Assembly (NCBI GenBank): GCA_029252405.1
Contig: JAQXBM010000049.1
Coordinates: 1 to 64,000, forward strand
Length of the DNA stretch: 64,000 bases
Reading direction: 5' to 3'
Origin: Crocinitomicaceae bacterium
Lineage (GTDB): Bacteria > Bacteroidota > Bacteroidia > Flavobacteriales_D > Crocinitomicaceae
Every line of letters begins with the position of its first letter. The first letter of the stretch is position 1. The notes under the pieces were generated by a model. The model was given only the letters and a program-made list of their open reading frames with translations. It was not told where the DNA came from and made no database searches. Below are positions 24,431 through 33,472 of this stretch, piece after piece. The translations under genes and the position numbers were made by a program.

Positions 24431-26668
24431 TTAGAGCAAACGCTTCAGTTTTTCAAAGGCCTTTTTATTGAGAGAGCTCTGGAAGGCATTTTTGATTTTC
24501 TTTTTTTCGTCCTTGGTTAAATGCCACGACAACGAAATCCGATCTTCTTTCTTTTCGCGAAGATTAAAGGTGATGTGATCAATCGGAAAACCATGCGATT
24601 GTGCAGCAACGCGCATTAATTCTTCTTGGTTATAATCTTGAACTCTCGGAAAGTTCTTGTACATATTTCCGAAAGGCATTGTGAGTTTATCCATGAAGGA
24701 GAAGTGGTGGTACGTTGTGTTATCCAAGATCTTTTTCGTGTCACGAATCTGAAGTATGATCACGCCAGAAGTGTTTTCCTTGATCCAATCACTCATGACG
24801 TGAAGAAACTGGATAGTTGTTTTTCCTCCGTAATTGTCGCGAATCCCAGCATCCATCAACTGGATTTGAGGTTCGGTAGGCATCGTTACCATTGGCATCA
24901 CCATCGGGAAAGTCGCGCTGGCGCGAAGTACACTTGAAAAGCGAATATCCTCTGCGTTCTGATGACTGAAAAAGCTAAGGAAATCTATGTTTTCATTTGC
25001 CAAATCGATTGTTGGGTCTGCTTCGTAATGTCCAGTCAAGAAATTCAGAGGTTGAGAAGACATCAATAACCTTCTTCCATCATTGATAATAGTGGGTGAG
25101 AAGATCATCGTTGGGATGGCTCCACTTTCTTCGTATTCGCGGTAGTAACCCAAGGTGTGATCCATGGCGTAATTCGTATTCTCGTGTAGCTGGGCTTCAA
25201 AGGCAAACCCTCTGTCCTTGGTGTAGGTATGACCGTTAAATTGGCACTTTTGATAGCGAATAAAGATGTCGTTCGTTGTCGCCATAAACGACAACTTGTT
25301 CAGCATGTCTTTGGCGATATTGTGTTGATATCGGTCATCAGAAAGTGAAGCAATTTGACCTTTTTGCTGGCGAAGAAGCAGCTCACGATAGTACGCGGCT
25401 CCCACCATTCCTCCAGACGCTCCCGTCATCATTTGCAGGTGCTGATTCAATTTTCCGTCTAATTGTTCGTCGCAATTTGCAAGCACGGTCATGGTCCAAA
25501 GTGCGCTTCTTGAGCCCCCGCCAGATGAATTCAGGATGACCAGCTTCGGTTTCGCTTCGCCCGTGCGTTTTTTCCAGTTTTCGAGTGTTTGGATGTATTG
25601 ATTTCGAGAATGATCGTTGATTGAGTCATTGCTAGAAACATCAAGAATATTGGCGATAGTGTAGGGTTCAGCCTTGGATTTATCGTAATCCATGCCGTAA
25701 GCGTAATTGCGATAATTGAAAGCATCAGTATGACCGCTAAGGAAATCCATCGAGACAATGATGACCAACAAAACGGGAATCGCCCAGTTATTCAGCCATG
25801 ATTTCAAGGCACTGTAGAGCATCAGGGTAATGGTGATTAATAGAACGATGCTCATCCCAGCAGGAACTTCCATGAAATCGTGACTGTTCAATAGTCCCAG
25901 CAGGAAAAATGCGCAAATCGTAATAATTTCAAACACGGACGCACTGATTCTGTTCTTTGCGAAAGTTCTTAAAATAACTCCGCGATTAAAATGTTTGATG
26001 CTCCTGCTTCTGTGAAACACAAATCTTTTTCCAATGTAGATATAGCGTCTATCGCGTTGCATGGTATATTGTCGGTACCAAGATTCTTCCTTGTGTGTTA
26101 GCGAAGTGATCAACTCTTTCTCGTTCAGTCGTTTCTTTTCTTGACGTCGTGTTACCGGGAAGAAATAGAAAAAGGAAACAACGAAAAACCCAAAGATACC
26201 GCCCACAAACGCCAAATTGTACCCAATAATATCCAGGGCGCCGGCTAATTCGTCTCCAGATTGAAAGACGGACATCTTATAAATATAGAATAGCACAAAA
26301 AGGATAGGGAGTATCGAGTTGTTGAAGCAGAATTTCAAAAAGGGCTTCGATAAGGTCATTAAAAACGGAAATTTCGGCCCCAGTTTAATGTATGAATAGG
26401 TATTAAAGGCCATAATGAATCCACCAAAAGCAAATCCAAGGAACAAAAATGACATGGCTGAAACGTTTCCTAAATATTCAGGTGACAAAAAAAGGTAGGG
26501 AACACCAAAGGCTGATCCGATGCTATCGTTTACGAATAAAAATAGAAGAGCCCAGAAAAGTAGGGCGAACATGTTGTGTTTCAGATGGGCAACAATGAGG
26601 TGAAATGGAAAGAAACTCAGGAGGAATTCCTTGATAGTCCATTTTTGATCAGTGTTAGTCATATTCAT
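24431..26668 (-). CDS. Membrane-anchored patatin-like phospholipase
   Basis: The protein has 745 residues. The first 330 contain about seven membrane segments (for example LLFWALLFLFV at 37-47, IGYNLAFVGGIFGFFVVSFF near 148-167, and three between 245 and 310). The C-terminal half is a patatin domain with the oxyanion GGG-x-R (383-387), the nucleophile motif G416-A-S418-G-G and the DAG dyad Asp at 607, so the Ser-Asp pair is intact. It should hydrolyse acyl lipids at the inner membrane. It follows the arginase-family gene by 48 nt and converges on the SnoaL-like gene. Confidence 0.8.
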   Translation of the reverse strand: MNMTNTDQKWTIKEFLLSFFPFHLIVAHLKHNMFALLFWALLFLFVNDSIGSAFGVPYLFLSPEYLGNVSAMSFLFLGFAFGGFIMAFNTYSYIKLGPKFPFLMTLSKPFLKFCFNNSILPILFVLFYIYKMSVFQSGDELAGALDIIGYNLAFVGGIFGFFVVSFFYFFPVTRRQEKKRLNEKELITSLTHKEESWYRQYTMQRDRRYIYIGKRFVFHRSRSIKHFNRGVILRTFAKNRISASVFEIITICAFFLLGLLNSHDFMEVPAGMSIVLLITITLMLYSALKSWLNNWAIPVLLVIIVSMDFLSGHTDAFNYRNYAYGMDYDKSKAEPYTIANILDVSSNDSINDHSRNQYIQTLENWKKRTGEAKPKLVILNSSGGGSRSALWTMTVLANCDEQLDGKLNQHLQMMTGASGGMVGAAYYRELLLRQQKGQIASLSDDRYQHNIAKDMLNKLSFMATTNDIFIRYQKCQFNGHTYTKDRGFAFEAQLHENTNYAMDHTLGYYREYEESGAIPTMIFSPTIINDGRRLLMSSQPLNFLTGHYEADPTIDLANENIDFLSFFSHQNAEDIRFSSVLRASATFPMVMPMVTMPTEPQIQLMDAGIRDNYGGKTTIQFLHVMSDWIKENTSGVIILQIRDTKKILDNTTYHHFSFMDKLTMPFGNMYKNFPRVQDYNQEELMRVAAQSHGFPIDHITFNLREKKEDRISLSWHLTKDEKKKIKNAFQSSLNKKAFEKLKRLL

Positions 26669-26716
26669 CTATAGTATAGAACGAAAGATAACTAAAAACG
26701 TGAGTTGTAAGAGCAA

Positions 26717-27670
26717 TTATTTGGAAGACTTTACAAAATCTGTTGTGAGATACGCCAATGCCTTTCCGACGATGGTTTTTTCCTCTGGGTTTTTTGGTGC
26801 CCCCTCCGGTAAATGAAGGTAAATCGGCTTGCTTTTAGCGAGTTGTCGAACTGCTTGTCTGATTTCATTTAAGCTGAATCCGCTTGGTGTAAATGCTGAT
26901 GTCGGCATGTTTTCGATGCAGTCCAGATCGATTTCTACCCCGAAACTATTTCCTTTTGAGGCAAGGTAGTTCTTAAGGTCATCAGATAACGATCTTCCGT
27001 CGAGGTAATTTTCAAAAAATGTCGTTTCGCAATTGTGTTCTTTTAGAAAATCTAAAATCGCTGTACTATTATATTGTTCGTGTAGTCCAAAAACGGTGTA
27101 AGACGAAATGATTTCCTCGAGAATTGCTGTAGAAAATGGATTTCCACTGTGTCTGCCTTCGAGCGGTCGACAATCGGCGTGAGGGTCAATGTTCAAAATG
27201 TGCAAAGAATCATGTTGCGCGCTCAAAGCCTTCATGATGGGGTAGGCGTTATTGTGACCGCCACCGATTACGATCAATTGTGTGTTGATGAAATCAATTT
27301 TGGAGAGCGTTCCGATGACTAAACTATCTAACTCCGCTACTTTTTCACGCAGTGCGCTTACTTCATTAGAGTTGGAACTTGCGTGAATGGTACCGATAAC
27401 TGCAACATCTTCTCCTGAAAGAAATTCATTGGATTGCATGTTCAGAAACTTCGAAAGAAAAGCGTTAAAAGCATTTGCGGCTCCACCATTTCCATTGTTC
27501 GCTCGTGGACCGATATCTTCTGAAATACCAAGAATCACGAACTTTGTTGTGTTAGAAACGTCAAACTGAATGCGTTCCCCCAATTTTACTTCACCCGCGC
27601 GAAGCGAAAGAAATGAATTCAACTGTTCTTGATTAAACGGAACGAAGTCTAAGGATTTATTTTTGTTCAT
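26717..27670 (-). CDS. Arginase/formimidoylglutamase-family ureohydrolase
   Basis: This is a 317-residue protein. The start is set at 27670 (MNKNKSLDFVPF) because the earlier in-frame part is Arg/Leu-rich and lies inside the thioesterase gene. All six manganese ligands of the fold are visible: H139 (GGGHN), D162, H164 and D166 (DPHADCR), D248 and D250 (EIDLD). The GGGH form is closer to HutG-type formimidoylglutamases than to arginases (GGDH). The reaction is hydrolysis of a guanidino or formimino group; the exact substrate is uncertain. It overlaps the thioesterase gene by 14 nt. Confidence 0.8.
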   Translation of the reverse strand: MNKNKSLDFVPFNQEQLNSFLSLRAGEVKLGERIQFDVSNTTKFVILGISEDIGPRANNGNGGAANAFNAFLSKFLNMQSNEFLSGEDVAVIGTIHASSNSNEVSALREKVAELDSLVIGTLSKIDFINTQLIVIGGGHNNAYPIMKALSAQHDSLHILNIDPHADCRPLEGRHSGNPFSTAILEEIISSYTVFGLHEQYNSTAILDFLKEHNCETTFFENYLDGRSLSDDLKNYLASKGNSFGVEIDLDCIENMPTSAFTPSGFSLNEIRQAVRQLAKSKPIYLHLPEGAPKNPEEKTIVGKALAYLTTDFVKSSK

Positions 27671-28076
27671 GAGGCTCAATAATAGTAACAAATGATTCTG
27701 GAGGGGAGATCGGACGCATCGTCTCCTTCGCCACAAAAACTAATGTCGTGTGGGCTGTGGCGATGAGTTGATCAGTTTCATTTATTATAATGTAGTCAAA
27801 TGCGAGTCGCGCCCCTTTTAATTCTGAGATATGCGTGGTAATTCTTAGTGCATCATCGTATTTCGCTGGATGCTTATACTTCACCGAAAATTCTGAGACA
27901 GGAAGCATTACCCCTTGCTCTTCGAGTTGTTTGTAGCTCATTCCTAATTTTCTCATGGCTTCAACTCGGCCCACTTCAAAATATTGGGCATAATTTCCAT
28001 AGTAGCAATATCCCATTTGGTCGGTTTCACCATAGCGAACTCGTAGGGTAGTTTCGTGCTTAAAGTCAATTTTCAT
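27657..28076 (-). CDS. Acyl-CoA thioesterase, hotdog fold (YbgC/4HBT type)
   Basis: This 139-residue cytoplasmic protein carries the hotdog signature VRYGETDQMGYCYYGNYAQY, with the conserved Asp and Tyr positions, and the core strand DYIIINETDQLIATAHTTLV. It hydrolyses acyl-CoA thioesters; the chain preference is not predictable. It is the first gene of a minus-strand run with the ureohydrolase and patatin genes, and its 5' end faces dnaA across 345 nt. Confidence 0.85.
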   Translation of the reverse strand: MKIDFKHETTLRVRYGETDQMGYCYYGNYAQYFEVGRVEAMRKLGMSYKQLEEQGVMLPVSEFSVKYKHPAKYDDALRITTHISELKGARLAFDYIIINETDQLIATAHTTLVFVAKETMRPISPPESFVTIIEPHEQK

Positions 28077-28421
28077 TGTTGATAAGTATCGATGTCAAAA
28101 AAGTTTCTTCCTTTCGTTCGAAAGTTACATATAAATGTGTACTTTCATGTCATATCAAGAAGTACCAAAGTCTGACTAGTTCTAACTACCTTGTTTACTA
28201 ATTCTTTACGCATGTTGTGTTGTTGGAGTGCTTGAATTATAGGAGTTAGTGTTAAATTTTCAAGAAGCAAAACTTTTTTAAAAATCAACCCCTAAACGAC
28301 TTTTTTTTAAACTTTTTTATGTGAATATTTGTCATCGGCTGAAACGGACGACCAAGCTGTTCTGAACAGTTCCAATTTTTTGCCGACAAACAACAATACG
28401 AAACGAATAATTACAAATAAC
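28077..28421. other. 345-base AT-rich leader between thioesterase and dnaA
   Basis: It contains long T and A runs (28266-28320) that could melt easily and one near-match to a DnaA box (TGTTGATAA at 28077-28085, the complement of TTATCAACA). No cluster of consensus boxes is visible, so I do not call an origin. dnaA promoters must lie here, but no clean TTG/TAnnTTTG pair was found. Confidence 0.5.
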
Positions 28422-29852
28422 ATGAGTAGAAATCACGAAAGTGTCTGGGGATCGTGTCTCAAGGTAATCAAGGATAATGTTTCATTACAAGCATATAAGA
28501 CTTGGTTCGTGCCGATCGTTCCCGTGAAACTTGAAGATGATGTCTTAACTATTCAGGTTCCTTCCCACTTCTTTTATGAGTGGTTGGAGGAAAACTACAT
28601 TACCCTACTACGAAAGGTCATTAAAAAAGAACTTAGTGCAGAAGGTCGCTTGGAGTACAGTATCATCATGGAAAACAACATGACGAACTCTACACCTTAT
28701 ACAGTGAAACTTCCTGCATTGAACAAAAAGGCTTTGAAGAACTCTCCCGTTTCCATGCCATTGAACATTAATGAGAAGCAAATTCGAAACCCATTCATCA
28801 TTCCTGGACTCAAGAAAGTGAATGTCGATTCTAATTTGAATCCTTCTTATTCATTTGACAACTTCGTAGAAGGAGATTGCAATCGTTTGGCTCGTGCCTC
28901 AGGATATGCAGTTGCTAACAAACCTGGCGGAACTGCCTTCAACCCACTATTGATTTATGGTGGAGTAGGGCTTGGAAAAACTCACCTTGCACATGCAATC
29001 GGTATTTCCATTAAAGATCAGTTTCCGAACAAAACAGTTTTGTACGTAGGTTCTGAAAAATTTGCACATCAGTTCATTGATGCGATTAAAAATCAAACAA
29101 CCAACGACTTTATTCACTTCTATCAAATGATAGATGTGTTAATCATTGATGATGTACAATTTTTCTCTGGTAAAGAGAAAACACAAGACGTATTCTTCCA
29201 CGTATTCAATCACTTGCACCAAAATGGCAAGCAAATCATTTTAACGAGTGATAAACCGCCAGTGGAAATGCAAGGAATGGAGCAACGCTTACTTTCTCGT
29301 TTCAAATGGGGATTGTCTGCGGATCTTGGAGCGCCTGACTTGGAAACAAGAATGGCCATCTTGGAGAAGAAGATGTACGGAAATGGCATCGACCTTCCGA
29401 AAGACGTTGTGGAATATTTGGCTTATTCAATCAACACGAATGTTCGTGAGATGGAAGGTGCACTCAATACATTGTTAGCGCAAGCTTCATTGAACAAGAA
29501 AGCGATCACGCTCGAATTGGCGAAGCAAATGGTGGACAAGTTTGTGAAGAACACGGCGCGCGAAGTATCAATCGAGTACATCCAAAAGGTAGTCTGCGAT
29601 TATTTCGATCTTCCATTGGAAATCTTGAAATCTAAAACACGTAAGCGTGAAGTGGTTCAGGCCCGTCAGATTTCAATGTATTTCTCTAAGAAAATGACCA
29701 AATCTTCTTTGGCGAACATTGGAGCGCACTGCGGAGGAAAAGATCACGCAACGGTTTTGCACGCTTGTAGAACAGTAACGAATCTTTCTGAAACGGATAA
29801 GCAATTCAGAGCTTACCTCGAAGATCTAGAAAAGAAATTGACAATACAATAG
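28422..29852 (+). CDS. dnaA: Chromosomal replication initiator DnaA
   Basis: This is a 476-residue protein. ATG 28422 is chosen because MSRNHESVWGSCLKVIKDN matches Bacteroidota DnaA N-termini; the upstream in-frame extension is low-complexity leader. Domain I is at 1-90. The AAA+ domain has Walker A GGVGLGKTH (about 180) and Walker B VLIIDDVQFF (about 238). The C-terminal box-binding helix-turn-helix contains AHCGGKDHATVLHA (about 434). It binds origin boxes and opens DNA for replication. It is followed by its own terminator. Confidence 0.97.
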   Translation: MSRNHESVWGSCLKVIKDNVSLQAYKTWFVPIVPVKLEDDVLTIQVPSHFFYEWLEENYITLLRKVIKKELSAEGRLEYSIIMENNMTNSTPYTVKLPALNKKALKNSPVSMPLNINEKQIRNPFIIPGLKKVNVDSNLNPSYSFDNFVEGDCNRLARASGYAVANKPGGTAFNPLLIYGGVGLGKTHLAHAIGISIKDQFPNKTVLYVGSEKFAHQFIDAIKNQTTNDFIHFYQMIDVLIIDDVQFFSGKEKTQDVFFHVFNHLHQNGKQIILTSDKPPVEMQGMEQRLLSRFKWGLSADLGAPDLETRMAILEKKMYGNGIDLPKDVVEYLAYSINTNVREMEGALNTLLAQASLNKKAITLELAKQMVDKFVKNTAREVSIEYIQKVVCDYFDLPLEILKSKTRKREVVQARQISMYFSKKMTKSSLANIGAHCGGKDHATVLHACRTVTNLSETDKQFRAYLEDLEKKLTIQ

Positions 29853-29872
29853 TATTTTACTACTAATAGCAG

Positions 29873-29907
29873 AATCCCATCCCGAGTTAATCAGGATGGG
29901 ATTTTTT
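29873..29907 (+). terminator. dnaA terminator
   Basis: AATCCCATCC / GGATGGGATT is a 10-bp stem with an 11-nt loop and TTTTTT, 20 nt after the dnaA stop. Confidence 0.92.
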
Positions 29908-29937
29908 ATTCAGGATAAGTAGGTGATTTTTGTGTAC

Positions 29938-29976
29938 AAAAAAATCGCTCTATTCCGACAGTTATCGGAACGAGCG
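29938..29976 (-). terminator. Terminator of the 29997-30596 barrel gene
   Basis: On the minus strand CGCTC-G-TTCCGA pairs with TCGGAA-TA-GAGCG, followed by a T-rich tract (seven consecutive A residues on the plus strand). Confidence 0.85.
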
Positions 29977-29996
29977 GATTCTTTCAATCTATTATC

Positions 29997-30596
29997 TTAA
30001 AATCTCGGTCTGCCACTAAAGTTAAGCAGTAAAGAGATGTTGTGGAATTTCAAATCGCTAATCTGCGATGATTCTGTAATATTCATCAATCCAATTGAGT
30101 AACGCAATTCTGGAGAAATGCGAATTTTCTTTCCAAGTGGAACATCCAATCCGATTCCTAAATCTAGTGCGACATCCTGTCGAGTAGGAAGGGTCAATGC
30201 GTCATTTCTTCCCAAAGGAATCTTTACGTTAGGACCAGCTATGGCGTATAAACTTAAGCCTCGTTTCTTCCGTTTTACCTTCAAGTGCGTCATGAATTCA
30301 AGATCTACCGGGTTGATGGCGAACTCTTGCGTTCCATCCCAAAAAGTCGATGTGTTGAATGAAAGCTCTGCTTTCGGGTCAATTGAAAATCGTTGTCCAA
30401 GGGCAAGGCTACTAACCAGTCCCATTCGGAAACCAAGTCCATTCTCAATACTTCCATTCGAATTATCCTGAAGTAGAACATTCGCATGGTTCACTCCAAG
30501 GTTAAAGCCTGTTGTGAAGCGTTTTTTATCTGAATCCTGTGCGCTCGCAATTCCTGAGATCAGGAAAGCTGCAATTATCAAACTAACTCTTTTCAT
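29997..30596 (-). CDS. PorT-like outer-membrane barrel protein
   Basis: This 199-residue protein has a signal peptide (LISGIASAQ). The mature part reads as an 8-stranded barrel with the PorT-family opening TTGFNLGVNHANVLLQDN and strands LGFRMGLVSSLALGQRFSID, LSLYAIAGPNVKIPLG, IRISPELRYSIGLMNIT and a terminal FHNISLLLNFSGRPRF. The family sits in the outer membrane; PorT itself is a T9SS component, but this small paralogue-like protein need not share that role. It is monocistronic. Confidence 0.75.
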   Translation of the reverse strand: MKRVSLIIAAFLISGIASAQDSDKKRFTTGFNLGVNHANVLLQDNSNGSIENGLGFRMGLVSSLALGQRFSIDPKAELSFNTSTFWDGTQEFAINPVDLEFMTHLKVKRKKRGLSLYAIAGPNVKIPLGRNDALTLPTRQDVALDLGIGLDVPLGKKIRISPELRYSIGLMNITESSQISDLKFHNISLLLNFSGRPRF

Positions 30597-30715
30597 ATTG
30601 ATCGATTTAAGGGTTGAGTATTGTTGTTTACATATCGCGTTTTTGTTTAAACGTTACTTGTTGATGTTCTATTGCAAGCAAGAGTTGTTCCAAAAAGCGC
30701 AGCTCAATCGAATAA

Positions 30716-31384
30716 TTATGGAATCAATCTAATTTCATCGTTCTCAAATTTGATGTTGTAGGCGGTCTCTCCCTGAGAAAAATCCAATTCAAAACTTGAT
30801 GAAAAGGCTTCATCATCAATCGGAAACCACTTCTTAACGTGCTTATTTATACAGATAAACAATCCTGTCTCATCACCAAAAGCGAGCATGCGATTAAGAT
30901 CTCCGCTGTACTTCTGGACGTTTGAAAGTTCATTCAAGGTCTGGAATTTGGATTCAATATCGAGTGTAGGCATTCCAATCTCAGAAATACAGAGCAGTTG
31001 ATTTACATCAAAAGCTATTTCTCGTTCAATATTCAGGTTCTTGCGAGCAATGAATTCAACAATATTCATGTCCGGATCATAAAAGTACATGGCCTTCGCG
31101 TTCCAAAAATCGAAATCATGCAATTCAGTTCCATTTTCCGTGAGGATCGTTACCCGGTCTTTCAACCAGTTTAGCACTTCATTTTCTTTGTTAGATGGAA
31201 TGTTGATGGCAAAATGATAAGGAGTTGCATTCTTTTTTGATTCAATGGTTAGAAGGGAACTTCCGATTTGAAATGTCGCCTTCTCCTCTGATTGAAAGAT
31301 GCAAGCTATCCCAAGAACTTCTGAATAGAACTTTCGTTGTTCGGCCAATTGACTGCTGTATATTTTCAGTTCATTGATTTTCAT
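30716..31384 (-). CDS. VOC-superfamily (glyoxalase/bleomycin resistance-like) protein
   Basis: This 222-residue protein has an N-terminal VOC module (INELKIYSSQLAEQRKFYSE, then AMYFYDPDMNIVEFIARKN with a candidate metal-binding Glu) and a second, poorly conserved half, so it may be a two-module VOC protein with one degenerate unit. It is likely a metal-dependent dioxygenase, lyase or binding protein; the substrate is unknown. It lies 11 nt after another VOC gene, so the pair is cotranscribed. Confidence 0.75.
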   Translation of the reverse strand: MKINELKIYSSQLAEQRKFYSEVLGIACIFQSEEKATFQIGSSLLTIESKKNATPYHFAINIPSNKENEVLNWLKDRVTILTENGTELHDFDFWNAKAMYFYDPDMNIVEFIARKNLNIEREIAFDVNQLLCISEIGMPTLDIESKFQTLNELSNVQKYSGDLNRMLAFGDETGLFICINKHVKKWFPIDDEAFSSSFELDFSQGETAYNIKFENDEIRLIP

Positions 31385-31395
31385 AGCTCGAGGTT

Positions 31396-31818
31396 TTAGG
31401 CATCATAAAAATTGCGTTCATTGATTGCATTTGAAAGGTATTGAACAAATTCATATTCGTTACCGTCTGCATCGGCAAAATACTCGCGTGTTCGGAAATT
31501 CTCTTCCTGTCTTGGATAATCACGCTTGTATCCCGCGGAAAGTAATCGCTCAGCAATAATATCAACATCTTCTACAACAAATCCCAAATGATTGATGCCT
31601 GGTTTCGTATAATTCTTCTCGTTCATCTTCTTTTCAAGGGCTTCGTTCAGAGCAATGTAAGTGACGTCATTTCCTAAGTGTATCCAACTGCGTCCGTTTA
31701 CATCGCCACCGCCTCGAATCTGAAAATCGGGAAAAGCTGCCTGAAAGAAATCTACGGCAGAGTCTAAATTGTTTACGGTGATATTCGCGTGCTCGAGGTA
31801 TATATTTTGTGTCTTCAT
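31396..31818 (-). CDS. VOC-superfamily protein
   Basis: This is a 140-residue single-module VOC protein. Start 31818 (MKTQNIYLEHANITVNNLD) is chosen over an in-frame codon 20 residues earlier because the strand with HANITV begins the fold. Metal-ligand candidates are the His in EHANITV, the His in NHLGFVVEDVD and the Glu in NEYEFVQYL. It resembles glyoxalase I/extradiol-type proteins, but no specific enzyme can be named. First gene of a two-gene VOC unit. Confidence 0.8.
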   Translation of the reverse strand: MKTQNIYLEHANITVNNLDSAVDFFQAAFPDFQIRGGGDVNGRSWIHLGNDVTYIALNEALEKKMNEKNYTKPGINHLGFVVEDVDIIAERLLSAGYKRDYPRQEENFRTREYFADADGNEYEFVQYLSNAINERNFYDA

Positions 31819-31982
31819 AGTATTTGTTCTTTGTTTATTCAAAGATGGACTAATTCTTAAATAGTTAAAATCGATCATTGTTATTTATTAATAGAAATAA
31901 TCTATAATTATTTCGAAGCTTTCTCCGTTCAGCGATAATTAGAATGAGTACTTTAATAGAAACAAACTAAAAACTGAAATAG

Positions 31983-32930
31983 ATGGATTTGGATGAAACA
32001 ACAGTTATACCGATAGTACCCATAATACTTGGTGTAATCGCGCTAATATTAATTTTCAAGGCTGTAATTATGGTTACAGAGCAAACCGCGTACATTATCG
32101 AACGGTTCGGTAAATTTCAACGTGTGGCCCATTCCGGACTTGGCTTTATTGTTCCATTTGTGGATCGAAAGGCGGCGGTCATGAATCTGAGGGTACAACA
32201 ATTAGACGTAACAATCGAGACCAAAACAAAAGATGATGTATTCGTTAACCTGCAAGTCTCCGTTCAGTATTCGGTCGCCCGAGTAATGGTGAAAGAGGCG
32301 TACTATTCAATGGACAATGCAAAGAATCAAATTGCTTCGTACGTCTTTGATGATGTTCGTGCTGAGGTTCCAAAATTGGAGCTCGATGATGTCTTTGCGA
32401 AGAAAGATGATATCGCCATTGCTGTTCAGAAGAACATTGCAGCGAGTATGGAAAAGTATGGATACATAATTATTCGAGCATTGATCACAGATATTGATCC
32501 AGATCACAAAGTGAAGGAATCAATGAACAGAATTAATGCAGCTAAGCGTGAGCGTGAAGCCGCATTGGAGGAAGCAGAAGCGAAAAAGATCCGTATTGTA
32601 AAAGAAGCGGAGGCTGAAGCAGAATCAAAGCGTTTGTCTGGGGAAGGTATTGCACAGCAACGTTTGGAAATTGTTCGTGGTTTCAAGGAGTCAGTTCAAG
32701 ATTTCAAGGAATCGATGGACAATGTTACCCATGAAGAAATCATGCAGTTCGTATTGATGACGCAGTATTTTGATACGATTAAAGATATCGGAGCAAGCTC
32801 GAAAAATTCTTCAATCTTAATGCCTCACTCTCCAGGTGGAATGAGAGATATCCAAGATCAAATAATTAAAGGGACTTACGTTGGTCAGCAAATGGATAAC
32901 GATGTGAACGGACCTGATAGTAATGTATAG
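31983..32930 (+). CDS. SPFH/stomatin-family membrane protein (QmcA/slipin type)
   Basis: This 315-residue protein has one N-terminal membrane segment (IPIVPIILGVIALILIF), an SPFH/band 7 domain (YIIERFGKFQRVAHSGLGFI, VNLRVQQLDVTIETKTKDDV-type strands) and a long charged coiled coil rich in Glu/Ala/Arg (about 185-260). Members form large cage-like oligomers on the membrane that guard proteases or define microdomains. The usual NfeD-type partner gene is not adjacent. It is monocistronic and ends at a strong terminator. Confidence 0.87.
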   Translation: MDLDETTVIPIVPIILGVIALILIFKAVIMVTEQTAYIIERFGKFQRVAHSGLGFIVPFVDRKAAVMNLRVQQLDVTIETKTKDDVFVNLQVSVQYSVARVMVKEAYYSMDNAKNQIASYVFDDVRAEVPKLELDDVFAKKDDIAIAVQKNIAASMEKYGYIIIRALITDIDPDHKVKESMNRINAAKREREAALEEAEAKKIRIVKEAEAEAESKRLSGEGIAQQRLEIVRGFKESVQDFKESMDNVTHEEIMQFVLMTQYFDTIKDIGASSKNSSILMPHSPGGMRDIQDQIIKGTYVGQQMDNDVNGPDSNV

Positions 32931-32957
32931 TAAAGAGTAGAACTTTAAAGAATTGAG

Positions 32958-32989
32958 AAGAGAGCTTATGAAAATAGGTTCTCTTTTTT
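32958..32989 (+). terminator. Terminator of the SPFH gene
   Basis: A 12-bp stem AAGAGAGCTTAT / ATAGGTTCTCTT (two wobble pairs) with a GAAA loop runs into a tract of Ts. Confidence 0.88.
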
Positions 32990-33047
32990 GTTGGGATGAA
33001 AAGCTAAGACATGCCAGTATGCACTTTATTTTTTCTTTAACAGCTGC

Positions 33048-33461
33048 TTAATTCTTTTTGTTCAAGCTCTGAAAGGTGATTCTTACGATGCTAATAATCG
33101 ACACGATAGAAGGCCATACGAAAATGAACCATTCGTCAATTTCTTCCATGGTTAAAACCCATTTCCAAGCTTCCTTTCCAGAAATCGAAATGAAAATGAT
33201 GAAGGATGCTATCCCTAAAGTCAAACAGAAAATGATGAACCACTTTTTTATCCTGTCTTCAAGAAGAAGTAAAATTAGCCCGATATAACCGAGGATTCCC
33301 ATTAAACTCATAGCAAGGTGCGTAAAGGATTCTAAATCGGTAATACCTTTCGAAAAGAGATTTCCAATCAGCAGGAAACAAAAAACGAGCAAAATAGTCT
33401 CAGGCACTATGCCAGATATAATAAGAATGAAATTGAGTCGGTCCTTCATTGAGATTTTCAA
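33048..33461 (-). CDS. Small four-helix integral membrane protein, unknown function
   Basis: This 137-residue protein has four clear membrane segments (ILIISGIVPETILLVFCFLL, MSLMGILGYIGLILLLL, WFIIFCLTLGIASFIIFISI, FVWPSIVSIISIVRITF) joined by short charged loops. No family motif was recognised. It starts 11 nt after the phosphodiesterase-like gene and is probably cotranscribed with it. Confidence 0.6.
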   Translation of the reverse strand: MKISMKDRLNFILIISGIVPETILLVFCFLLIGNLFSKGITDLESFTHLAMSLMGILGYIGLILLLLEDRIKKWFIIFCLTLGIASFIIFISISGKEAWKWVLTMEEIDEWFIFVWPSIVSIISIVRITFQSLNKKN

Positions 33462-33472
33462 TACATGAAAGT

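Noticed and set aside
28077-28421. Possible replication origin upstream of dnaA
   Set aside because: Only one near-match DnaA box and ordinary AT-rich sequence are visible; no cluster of TTATNCACA boxes and no repeats typical of an origin.
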